Assembly: GCA_946479255.1 (NCBI GenBank)
Contig: CAMLFK010000004.1
Location: forward strand, 1 to 60,446
Source: an uncultured Oxalobacteraceae bacterium
Lineage (GTDB): Bacteria > Pseudomonadota > Gammaproteobacteria > Burkholderiales > Burkholderiaceae
Direction of reading: 5' to 3'
Length of the DNA stretch: 60,446 nucleotides
The notes under the pieces were generated by a model. It had not been told where the DNA came from. It ran no database searches and saw only the letters and a list, made by a program, of their open reading frames with translations. The translations under genes were made by a program, and so were the position numbers. Shown in pieces: positions 45,697-53,081 of this stretch; positions within the stretch are counted from its first letter, which is position 1, and each line of letters starts with the position of its first letter.

Positions 45697-45907
45697 GCAA
45701 ATGTCACGCGCCGCTGTGCTGCCGCTACCGCCATTGCTGCCTCGACCGAAGATCCCTTGGTGCAGTGAATTCTAATGGAAAAGCTTAGGTACGGGAGAAC
45801 TGTTGGGTTGCGTGCACACAGGACGAGACGCTTGTTGGGGATCAAAGCCCGGCCGACCCGGCTATTTAGTATGGTTCCACCGTCCACTCATCCGCGCAGG
45901 TTACCGC

Positions 45908-46408
45908 ATGCAAGTTCCTTCCTTGTGCGACTCCGTTCCCGAGTTCGACACCAAGTACTTCCGCAAGGCGCTGTCGCAGTTCGCCACCGGCGTCACCGTC
46001 ATCACCGCGCAGCGCCCCGACGGCGCCTTTGTGGGCGTCACCATCAACTCGTTCAACTCGGTCTCGCTCGACCCGCCGCTGGTGCTGTGGAGCCTGGCGC
46101 ACAGCGCCAGTACCATGGACGGCTTTGCCGGCGCCACCGGCTATGTCATCAATGTGCTGGCCGGCGACCAGATCGAACTGGCCCAGCACTTCGCCCTTTC
46201 GAGCGAGCAGCTCTTCGACGCCGTGCCCTTCCGCCTGTCGGAGCGCGGCATGCCGGTGCTGGCCGGCACCGTGGCGTGGTTCGAATGCCGCCACCGCAGC
46301 CGCTACGACGAAGGCGACCACGTCATCTTCGTGGGCGAGGTCGAACGTTGCCACGCCCACCCGCAGCGCACCCTGGGCTTTCACCGCGGCCGCTTTATCG
46401 CCATCTAG
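45908..46408 (+). CDS. FMN-binding flavin reductase family protein
   Basis: A 166-residue protein of the flavin reductase-like (split-barrel) family. FRKALSQFATGVTVITAQ near residue 17, then GVTINSFNSVSLDPPLVLWSLA and VGEVERCHAHPQRTLGFHRGRF are diagnostic. It would reduce FMN or FAD with NAD(P)H for a partner oxygenase. It lies 8 bases upstream of the MBL-fold gene on the same strand, divergent from the TonB-like gene. The start is the ATG at 45908; a longer frame exists but lacks support. Confidence 0.85.
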   Translation: MQVPSLCDSVPEFDTKYFRKALSQFATGVTVITAQRPDGAFVGVTINSFNSVSLDPPLVLWSLAHSASTMDGFAGATGYVINVLAGDQIELAQHFALSSEQLFDAVPFRLSERGMPVLAGTVAWFECRHRSRYDEGDHVIFVGEVERCHAHPQRTLGFHRGRFIAI

Positions 46409-46416
46409 AGACCGAC

Positions 46417-47811
46417 ATGAACAAGAATTTGCTCACCTTCGTCAACCACGCCTGCTTTTACGTCAACAACGGCCGCACCCTGCTGCTGGTCGACCCGTGG
46501 GTTGAAGGGCCGGTGTTCAACAATGGCTGGAGCTTGCTGGATAATTCCACCTCCAATGCCGCGCTGGTGCGCGAGATCGCCGAGCAGCGCAGCAACACCT
46601 TCATCTGGTTTTCACACGAGCACCCGGACCATTTCTCGATTTCCTTCATCAAGCGCCTCAAGCAGGATTTTCCCGGCAAGGTCACGCTGCTGTTCCAGCA
46701 CACCAAAGACAAGCGCGTGGTCAACTTCCTGCGCCGCATGGACTTCAAGGTCGTCGAATGCATGCCGGGCCAGCCGGTCCGCCTCGACAGCGACATGTCC
46801 ATCAGCGTCCACCCGTATGCGGACGGCGACTCTTACTGCCTGATCAGCTGCGGCGGCCGCAACATCCTCAACCTGAACGACTGCGCCCTGACCAGCGCCG
46901 CCAGTTGCCGCGCCGTGCGTGCCACCCTGTCCGTGCCGGGCGGCGGCATCGATGTGCTGCTGACGCAGTTTGGCTACGCCAACTGGGTCGGCAATCCTTT
47001 CGAGTGCGAACAGCGGCGCGCCGCCGCCGCCGAAAAACTCAAGCGCATCAAGCTGCAGATCGCCACCTTCGCGCCGGCCATCGTGGTGCCGTTCGCGTCC
47101 TTCGTAACTTTTTCGAACATCGAAAACTTTTACCTGAACGATGGCCAGAACACCGCCGCCAGCGTGGCGCGCTGGGCGGCGCAAAGCCACGCCACCAATC
47201 CGGTCCGTTTCCTCAAGCCGGGCGGGCGCATCAACCTGGACACCGACACTCCGGCCACCCTGCGGGGCGCCAGCGATGCGGCGGTCGCGCACTGGCAGCG
47301 CCTGGCCGCGGCAAACGCCGAACTGCTGCCGGCCGAAACGCCACTGGCGCCCGAAGTGGTACGGGCCGCCTTCGGCAAGCACCGCAAGGCGATGCGCGCC
47401 AACCTGCTGTTCCTGCCCTGGCTGCTGGAGCGCCTCGGGCTGATCAAACCGCTGCACATCTACATCCCCGACCTGTCGATACGCATCCGCGTGTCTTACG
47501 TGGAGCCCTACCAGGAACTGGCGGCGGACGGACCGCACGACCTTTCCATGACCTCGCCCAGCGTGGCCTTCCTGTTCAATAATGAGTACGGCTTCAACAC
47601 CACGCACGTCAACGGACGCTTCCGTACCAGCGACGAGGCGGCGCTGGTGCGCTTCTCGCGCTTCTTCATGCCGCAAAACCTCGGGCGCCAGGGCTACGGC
47701 GTGCAACACCCGATCGCCACCATCCACTACCTGGCCGCCAACGTTCTAGGCCGTACCCACCGGGCACTTACCGGCGTACAACGGCGCCTGAGCGCCCACT
47801 GGGCGAAATGA
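46417..47811 (+). CDS. MBL-fold metallohydrolase resembling the CMP-Neu5Ac hydroxylase catalytic domain
   Basis: A 464-residue cytoplasmic protein. The metal site SHEHPDHF (near residue 66) is the HxHxDH motif of metallo-beta-lactamase folds. From memory, the ordered segments NILNLNDCAL, VVPFASFVTFS and FLKPGGRINLDT resemble CMAH-type proteins (NILNTVDC, PFAGYF, PRPGATLDL), but the N-terminal Rieske domain of CMAH is absent. Paired with the flavin reductase it could form a two-component oxygenase or hydrolase acting on a polysaccharide precursor; that is inference. A perfect inverted repeat overlaps its stop. Confidence 0.7.
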   Translation: MNKNLLTFVNHACFYVNNGRTLLLVDPWVEGPVFNNGWSLLDNSTSNAALVREIAEQRSNTFIWFSHEHPDHFSISFIKRLKQDFPGKVTLLFQHTKDKRVVNFLRRMDFKVVECMPGQPVRLDSDMSISVHPYADGDSYCLISCGGRNILNLNDCALTSAASCRAVRATLSVPGGGIDVLLTQFGYANWVGNPFECEQRRAAAAEKLKRIKLQIATFAPAIVVPFASFVTFSNIENFYLNDGQNTAASVARWAAQSHATNPVRFLKPGGRINLDTDTPATLRGASDAAVAHWQRLAAANAELLPAETPLAPEVVRAAFGKHRKAMRANLLFLPWLLERLGLIKPLHIYIPDLSIRIRVSYVEPYQELAADGPHDLSMTSPSVAFLFNNEYGFNTTHVNGRFRTSDEAALVRFSRFFMPQNLGRQGYGVQHPIATIHYLAANVLGRTHRALTGVQRRLSAHWAK

Positions 47812-47843
47812 CAAGCTTTCGCCGGCTATCCCGAAAGCTTGTC
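47810..47843 (+). other. Perfect 12-bp inverted repeat at the 3' end of the MBL gene
   Basis: GACAAGCTTTCG and CGAAAGCTTGTC flank a 10-base loop, overlapping the stop codon of the MBL-fold gene. There is no U-run, so either a Rho-assisted terminator or a processing or binding site. Confidence 0.6.
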
Positions 47844-47900
47844 GCGGCCACAACAGTGCGTGCATAGAAACTAATTTTTGGTAGGAGCACCTTGCGCGAG

Positions 47901-47930
47901 TGGTCGGACCAATCTAGAATGGTCTGACCA
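47901..47930 (+). promoter_or_regulatory. Paired FadR-type operators (TGGTCGGACCA and TGGTCTGACCA)
   Basis: Two near-identical palindromes at 47901-47911 and 47920-47930, centres 19 bases apart, 20 bases upstream of the GntR start. They fit the TGGT-N3-ACCA consensus of FCD-type GntR regulators such as ExuR/UxuR. No further copy was found upstream of the pectinase genes. Confidence 0.75.
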
Positions 47931-47950
47931 CATAGCCGCGCCTGGGTGCC

Positions 47951-48355
47951 ATGTTAAAAAAAGTTTCCACCCCGAATGATCCGATGCCGCACGAGCCGCG
48001 CCTGTATCGCGTGGTGGCCCAGCGCATCCAGGACCTGATCCGCGAGGAACGCATCGCGCCCGGCGAACGCCTGCCTTCCGAACGTGAGCTTGCCACCCGC
48101 CTGAACCTGTCACGCGCCTCGCTGCGCGAGGGCCTGATCGCGCTCGAACTGGGCGGCGTGGTGGAAGTGCGCAGCGGTTCCGGCGTGTATGTCAGCGTGC
48201 CGCTCGATGCCGCCCACGGCATCGAGGAAGGCGGCCCGGGTCCTTTCGAAGTGCTGTCGGCCCGCCGCATGGTCGAGGCTGAAGTCTGCGCCGTGGCCCG
48301 CAGCGCCATGCGGGCCCACCTTGAGCGCGTCACGCGCACGTTTTCACGTGGCTAG
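47951..48355 (+). pseudogene. FadR-family (GntR) transcriptional regulator with deleted ligand-binding domain
   Basis: The 134-residue frame keeps a full winged-helix domain (RLYRVVAQRIQDLIREE, PSERELATRLNLSRASLREGLIALELGGVVEVRSG) but only the first helix of the FCD domain (VLSARRMVEAEVCAVA). It then jumps to ARSAMRAHLERVTRTFSRG, which looks like the C-terminal end of a FadR-family protein. Family length is 220-250, so about 100 residues seem to be missing by an in-frame deletion. A DNA-binding remnant that no longer senses its inducer might remain. Paired operators lie upstream. Likely pectin-sugar (galacturonate) control. Confidence 0.75.
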
Positions 48356-48582
48356 CCTAGCCCGCCACCATGACCAGCCAACACCGATTCGCAGGCGCCA
48401 AGACCTGCGGACGATAACATTCGAGAGACGCCAATGAGCAAACATTTCCTTGCGGCCCCACCGCCCTCGCGCACCTGAAGCTGCTGCACCGGACCAGCCG
48501 GCCACGTGAAAGGCCTGGATAATCGCGCCCGCCCGACCCGGACCCCAGAACACGTACCAAAACAACCTTAGTGGAGCAAAGC
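48356..48582 (+). other. Degenerate 227-base spacer with possible gene remnant
   Basis: Between the regulator and the polygalacturonase. A small frame begins MSKHFL at 48434 and stops after 14 codons; another frame downstream reads GPTALAHLKLLH-like sequence. These look like the start of a lost gene but cannot be assigned. GGAG for the next gene is at 48573-48576. Confidence 0.3.
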
Positions 48583-50403
48583 ATGACCAATCCTGTGAAT
48601 TTCCAGCGCCGCGCGCTGATGCGCGCCGCCTCCGCGGCCGGCCTGGCGCTCGGCGCCGGTGCCCCCGCCCTGGCCGCGGCCAAAGCCGATCCATGGCGCA
48701 AGGCCCAAGAGATCGCCGACAAGTTCAAGTGCCCGCTGGTGTTTCGCAAAGAGGATTTCGTCATCACCGCCCACGGCGCGCAAGCCTGCAAAGCGGTCGA
48801 GATCGACGGCCTGGTCGGCCACCACACCCCAGGCAAGGTCAGCACTCCGGCGCCGGGCTCGCATGATTGCTACGCCGCCATCCGTGACGCCATCGCCGCC
48901 TGCAACAAGGCTGGCGGCGGAAGGGTTGTCATCCCGGCCGGCAACTGGCTATGCAAGGGCCCGATCGTATTGCTGTCGAATGTACATGTGCACCTGAAGG
49001 CGGGCGCGCGCGTCTACTTCAGCAACGACCCGGACGATTTCGCCAAATACGGCGACGTCGATTGCGGCCCTAACGGCAAGCTGGTGCTGTCGCGCTGGCA
49101 GGCCAACGACTGCCTGAACTATTCCCCGCTGGTGTACGCGCGGGGCCAGAGCAACATTGCCCTGACGGGCGAAGACTGGACCAGCATCCTGGACGGCCAG
49201 GGCGGCGTGCCGCTGGCCAGCAATGACGAATGCTGGTGGGACTGGAAAGGCAAGCGCAAAGCCGGCCCGCGCCAGCATCTGGCGCAGAACCTGGTCAACC
49301 CCAATAATGCCACTAAGGCCAGCGACATCGCCCCCGGCATCAGCGCCGAGCAGGCCAAGCTGATCGAAGGCGACGGCAAGAAATGGCGCACCGACGAAGC
49401 CTACCTGCCCTCGCTGTCCGAAGCCGGGGTGCCGGTCGAAAAACGCATCTTCGGTAAAGGCCACTTCCTGCGTCCATGCATGGTGGAATTCATCGGCTGC
49501 ACCAATGTGCTGCTCAAGGGCTACCAGCTGAACCAGGCGCCGTTCTGGCAGCACCATCCGGTCGCCTGCCGCAAGCTGGAAATCCGCGGCGTGCACATGG
49601 ACAGCATGGGCCCGAACAGCGACGGCTTCGATCCGGAAGCCTGCGACACCGTGCTGGTGGAAGACTGCACCTTCAACTGCGGCGACGACTGCATCGCCAT
49701 CAAGGCCGGCAAGAACCTCGACGTCCAGTACGGGCCAACCCAAAACATCCTGATCCAGAAATGCATCATGAACAGCGGCCACGGCGGTGTGACCCTGGGC
49801 AGCGAAATGTCGGGCGGCATCCAGCACGTGTACGCGCAAAACGTCGAGTTCCGCAACGTCAACTGGAAAACCAGCCCGCTCGACATCGCGATCCGCATGA
49901 AAACCAATATGAACCGCGGCGGCTTCCTGCGCCACTTCTACGTACGCAACGTCACCATTGCGAACGGTGTCGCCACCGAACCCCACTTCTACACGCCGCT
50001 GCCCGGCTCGCCGATTGCGCCGAAATCCGTGTCGTCCTCGGCCGGCGGCGTCATCACCATCGACTGCGACTACGCGCCGACCGCCGACAACGTGCGCATC
50101 CGCCCGCCGGAAGTGTCGAACGTCCACATTTCCGGCGTCAAGGTCGGCGGCGTCGACACGCCCAAGGGCCGCTTCTCGTCCTGGCAGGCCTTCGTGCTGC
50201 TGGGACCGGTCGCCTTCGACTACAACGGCGACAAGAAGCTGCCGATCCTGCCGATCATGGACATCAGCATCACGGATAGCGATTTCGGCACGCCGGCCAA
50301 CAGCGAGCAGCCCTATTACTTGCACAAGGTGCGCGGCCTGAAACTGAAGAACGTAAAGATTGGCGGCAAGGTCTACAACACCACCCTGTCGAGCAAGGAG
50401 TGA
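48583..50403 (+). CDS. Glycoside hydrolase family 28 polygalacturonase
   Basis: Secreted pectin-degrading enzyme, 606 residues. A twin-arginine-like signal (RRALMRAASAAGLALGAGAPALA) suggests Tat export. The right-handed beta-helix domain bears the GH28 signatures: NSDGFDPEAC (near residue 346), GDDCIAIK with the catalytic Asp pair (near 367), GHGG (near 405) and RMKTN (near 443). Start chosen at 48583, 6 bases after GGAG. First intact gene of the pectin island, preceded by the truncated regulator and followed by the lyase-esterase gene. Confidence 0.92.
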   Translation: MTNPVNFQRRALMRAASAAGLALGAGAPALAAAKADPWRKAQEIADKFKCPLVFRKEDFVITAHGAQACKAVEIDGLVGHHTPGKVSTPAPGSHDCYAAIRDAIAACNKAGGGRVVIPAGNWLCKGPIVLLSNVHVHLKAGARVYFSNDPDDFAKYGDVDCGPNGKLVLSRWQANDCLNYSPLVYARGQSNIALTGEDWTSILDGQGGVPLASNDECWWDWKGKRKAGPRQHLAQNLVNPNNATKASDIAPGISAEQAKLIEGDGKKWRTDEAYLPSLSEAGVPVEKRIFGKGHFLRPCMVEFIGCTNVLLKGYQLNQAPFWQHHPVACRKLEIRGVHMDSMGPNSDGFDPEACDTVLVEDCTFNCGDDCIAIKAGKNLDVQYGPTQNILIQKCIMNSGHGGVTLGSEMSGGIQHVYAQNVEFRNVNWKTSPLDIAIRMKTNMNRGGFLRHFYVRNVTIANGVATEPHFYTPLPGSPIAPKSVSSSAGGVITIDCDYAPTADNVRIRPPEVSNVHISGVKVGGVDTPKGRFSSWQAFVLLGPVAFDYNGDKKLPILPIMDISITDSDFGTPANSEQPYYLHKVRGLKLKNVKIGGKVYNTTLSSKE

Positions 50404-50445
50404 AATGAAGTGTTGACGATGTAGTTTTTGGGGAGACAAAACAAG

Positions 50446-50502
50446 CTCCTGACGGGCCTGGCCGGCATGGCACTGGCACGGCGCCGCAAGCCCTCAGTCT
50501 GA
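50446..50502 (+). pseudogene. Stranded PEP-CTERM-type C-terminal tail
   Basis: The frame reads LLTGLAGMALARRRKPSV then TGA: a hydrophobic helix plus a basic cluster, the hallmark end of PEP-CTERM sorting signals processed by exosortase. The VPEP motif and the rest of the protein are missing, leaving only this tail and its terminator. No start codon in frame. Confidence 0.55.
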
Positions 50503-50518
50503 AGTCACATTGCCGATG

Positions 50519-50549
50519 CGCGCGACCCTCATCAGGGCCGCGCGGCTTT
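50519..50549 (+). terminator. Intrinsic-type terminator after the PEP-CTERM remnant
   Basis: CGCGCG-A-CCCT / AGGG-C-CGCGCG stem (one A/C mismatch) with CATC loop, followed by GCTTTCCT. It follows the orphan tail by 16 bases, as would be expected for the original gene's terminator. Confidence 0.6.
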
Positions 50550-50584
50550 CCTATTCCTGATATTCCTGAAACAGGAGAATTACA

Positions 50585-52306
50585 ATGAAACAGTTTGGTT
50601 TCAAGGGCGCGCTGTGCGCGGCCCTCATGCTGGCCTTCGCCGGCACCCATGCTGCCGACCCGATCGATCCGGCCCGCCAGGCGGCCCCGGCCGACGGCTG
50701 GGCCAGCCAGGCCGGCGGCACAGTAGGCGGCAGCGCCGCGGCCAGTTCGCACATCTACACTGTCAACAACCGCAAGCAATTGCTGGCGGCGATAGCCAAT
50801 GGCGGCCTCAATCCCAAGATCATCAAGGTCAACGGCGTCATCGACATGAGCGAGGGCCTGCCTTATGTGAATACCGGCGACCAGGCCGCGCGCGGCGCCA
50901 TCCGCCTCAAAAGCAATACCACCCTGATCGGCGCGGGCGGCAATGCCGGCTTCATCAACGGCCACATCGTCCTGTCCAGCGTCTCGCAAATCATCATCCG
51001 CAACCTGAAGATTGCCGCGCCATGCGATGTCGGCCCGGTCTGGGACCCGACCGACGGCGCCACCGGCAACTGGAACAGCGCCTATGACGCCATCGGCGTG
51101 TCCGGCTCCGACCACGTCTGGATCGACCACAACAGCTTCACCGACGCCCCCATCACCGACGACATGCTGCCGGTGGAAAACGGCAAGACCAAGCAATGCC
51201 ACGACGGCGCCCTGGACATCACCAATGCGTCCGACTTCGTCACGGTGTCGTACAACAACTTCAGCTCGCACAATAAGAATAAGCTGATCGGCTCGGGCGA
51301 TTCGGCGACTGGCGACGAAGGCAAGTTGCGCATCACTTTCAGCAACAATGTGTTCAGCAACATCACCCAGCGCGCGCCACGCGTGCGCTATGGCATGGTC
51401 CACCTGTACAACAACTACTACGCCGGCGACAAAAAGCTGCCGGTCTATCCGCATAGCTACAGTGTCGGTGCCGGCCACCAGGCCAAGATACTGTCGAACA
51501 ACAATGTATTCGCCATCACCGGCGCTACCAACTGCAACCAGGTGGTAGTCAATTCGGGCGGTACTTCCCCCACCTTCAAGGACAGCGGCTCGACCCTCAA
51601 TGGCGCACCACTGGGCGCCTGCGCCGTGTCGGCCAACGTCAGCTGGACCGTGCCCTACGCCTTCACGCCGCGCCCGGTCAGCCTGGTCAAGGCCAACGCT
51701 CTGAACCAGGCCGGCGGCGGCAAACTCAGCACCTCAATCACCGGTACCGGCAGCGTCGAAGTCCGTCCGATGACCAACGGCGCCACCGGCAATAAGCAGC
51801 TCTACCTGCTGACCCGCTACGTGGATGCAAGCGACTGGCTCGGCGGCGGCCTCAATGTGCAGAACAGCACCACCAGCAGTTTCAGCGCCATCAGCAGCAA
51901 TCCGGCTGTGGTTGCCGACAACGTTTCCGGCAACAATGTCACCCTCACTCCGGTCGGTGAAGGCACTGCCAAGATCGTCTTTGCCGGCGCTTCCGAGCCG
52001 ACCCTGACGCGCACGATTTCGGCCACGATCATGCCGCAATTCATCCAGCCGGCCCAGACCTACATCCTGACCGGCGCCAGCTTCCCGGCCGCCGCCAGCG
52101 TGGACGAGCCGATCGACACCAGCCTCAAGCGGTCACCATCAAGCCGCACAACAACAAGCTGGCCTACGGTACCGAGTACTACGTGGCCGTCGCCAACGGC
52201 GTGTTCAAGAACACCTCGCTGGGCGGCACCCCATTCGTCGGTATCGGCAAGAGCGCTAACTGGTCGTTCACCACCCGCGCCGCAGCGCCAGCCATGGCCA
52301 GCGTGA
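50585..52306 (+). CDS. Pectate lyase (PL1) frame, frameshifted into a pectinesterase domain
   Basis: Secreted protein of 573 codons. Signal peptide MKQFGFKGALCAALMLAFAGTHA, then a PL1 beta-helix domain (about 60-370) with VWIDHNSFTD, KLIGSGDSATGDEGK and RAPRVRYGMVHLYNNYYA, covering the calcium and Arg catalytic region. Residues 370-510 resemble a linker and a fibronectin/Big-like segment. After about residue 515 (VDEPIDTSLK) the sequence becomes random, while the proper frame continues from 52132 in a different register. Probably one 2-domain lyase-esterase originally. Confidence 0.85.
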   Translation: MKQFGFKGALCAALMLAFAGTHAADPIDPARQAAPADGWASQAGGTVGGSAAASSHIYTVNNRKQLLAAIANGGLNPKIIKVNGVIDMSEGLPYVNTGDQAARGAIRLKSNTTLIGAGGNAGFINGHIVLSSVSQIIIRNLKIAAPCDVGPVWDPTDGATGNWNSAYDAIGVSGSDHVWIDHNSFTDAPITDDMLPVENGKTKQCHDGALDITNASDFVTVSYNNFSSHNKNKLIGSGDSATGDEGKLRITFSNNVFSNITQRAPRVRYGMVHLYNNYYAGDKKLPVYPHSYSVGAGHQAKILSNNNVFAITGATNCNQVVVNSGGTSPTFKDSGSTLNGAPLGACAVSANVSWTVPYAFTPRPVSLVKANALNQAGGGKLSTSITGTGSVEVRPMTNGATGNKQLYLLTRYVDASDWLGGGLNVQNSTTSSFSAISSNPAVVADNVSGNNVTLTPVGEGTAKIVFAGASEPTLTRTISATIMPQFIQPAQTYILTGASFPAAASVDEPIDTSLKRSPSSRTTTSWPTVPSTTWPSPTACSRTPRWAAPHSSVSARALTGRSPPAPQRQPWPA

Positions 52307-53005
52307 CGGTCGACGACGACGGCGCCGCCGACTTCCGCACGGTCCAGGGCGCGATCAACCATGTGGTGAAGAACTTCGCCAAGGCCGATCCGGTGGCGAT
52401 CGACGTGCGCAACGGCAGCTATCCGGAACTGCTATTCCTGCGTAACAAGGATCCGCAACACCACGATCCGCTCGGCCGGCATTTCCGGCCAGGCCGAAAC
52501 CATGTACTTCAACAGCGAAGGCCGCCTGGTCGCCAAGGAAGCCAGTTTTTACAGCGAACAGGACACCCTGAACCTGAAGGGCTATAACTGGTTCTACCGC
52601 ACCCTGGTAGCCGGCAACGTCGACTTCATCTGGGGCGGCGCGCGCGCTTCCCTGTTCGAAGAAAGCGAAATCCGCTCCGTGGGAGACAGCGCCAACGCCA
52701 GCAGTGGCGGCTATGTCCTGCAGGCACGGATACCAAGCGCCAGCGACAAGGGCTTCGTGTTCCTGAACAGCTCGCTCACCCACGGCCCGGGCCCCGGTCC
52801 GCTCAAGGGCGACGTGCCGAACGGCGCCACCTACCTGGCGCGCAGCCCGGGCGGCACCGCCAACTGGGACAACATCGCCTTCATCAACACCAGGATGGAT
52901 AGCCATGTGAATGCGGCCGGATGGGCGGGCGCGGGCGTGAACGGCCAGCCAGCGCCGAACCAGGCTGCGTTCGCTTGCGCACAGATGACTTTCGACTTTA
53001 AGTAA
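52132..53005 (+). pseudogene. Pectinesterase (pectin methylesterase) domain split by frameshift and deletion
   Basis: Continues the lyase in frame from VTIKPHNNKLAYGTEYY (52132), through VTVDDDGAADFRTVQGAINHV, the typical N-terminal PME motif, to FLRNKD (about 52452). There the frame breaks; a third frame carries NTTIRSAGISGQAETMYF and continues to VAGNVDFIWGGARASLFEE (VDFIWG motif with catalytic Asp) and stop at 53005. The QDTL motif with its Asp is present. Between FLRNKD and NTTIRS some 50-70 residues expected in related esterases appear lost, so the active protein cannot be made without correction. Confidence 0.8.
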
Positions 53006-53081
53006 ATACTCAGAGCATATTCCAAGTCTGCGACCGTCCGCCTTGATTGGACTGCCGAGGCAATCAATCCAAGAGGCGAAG

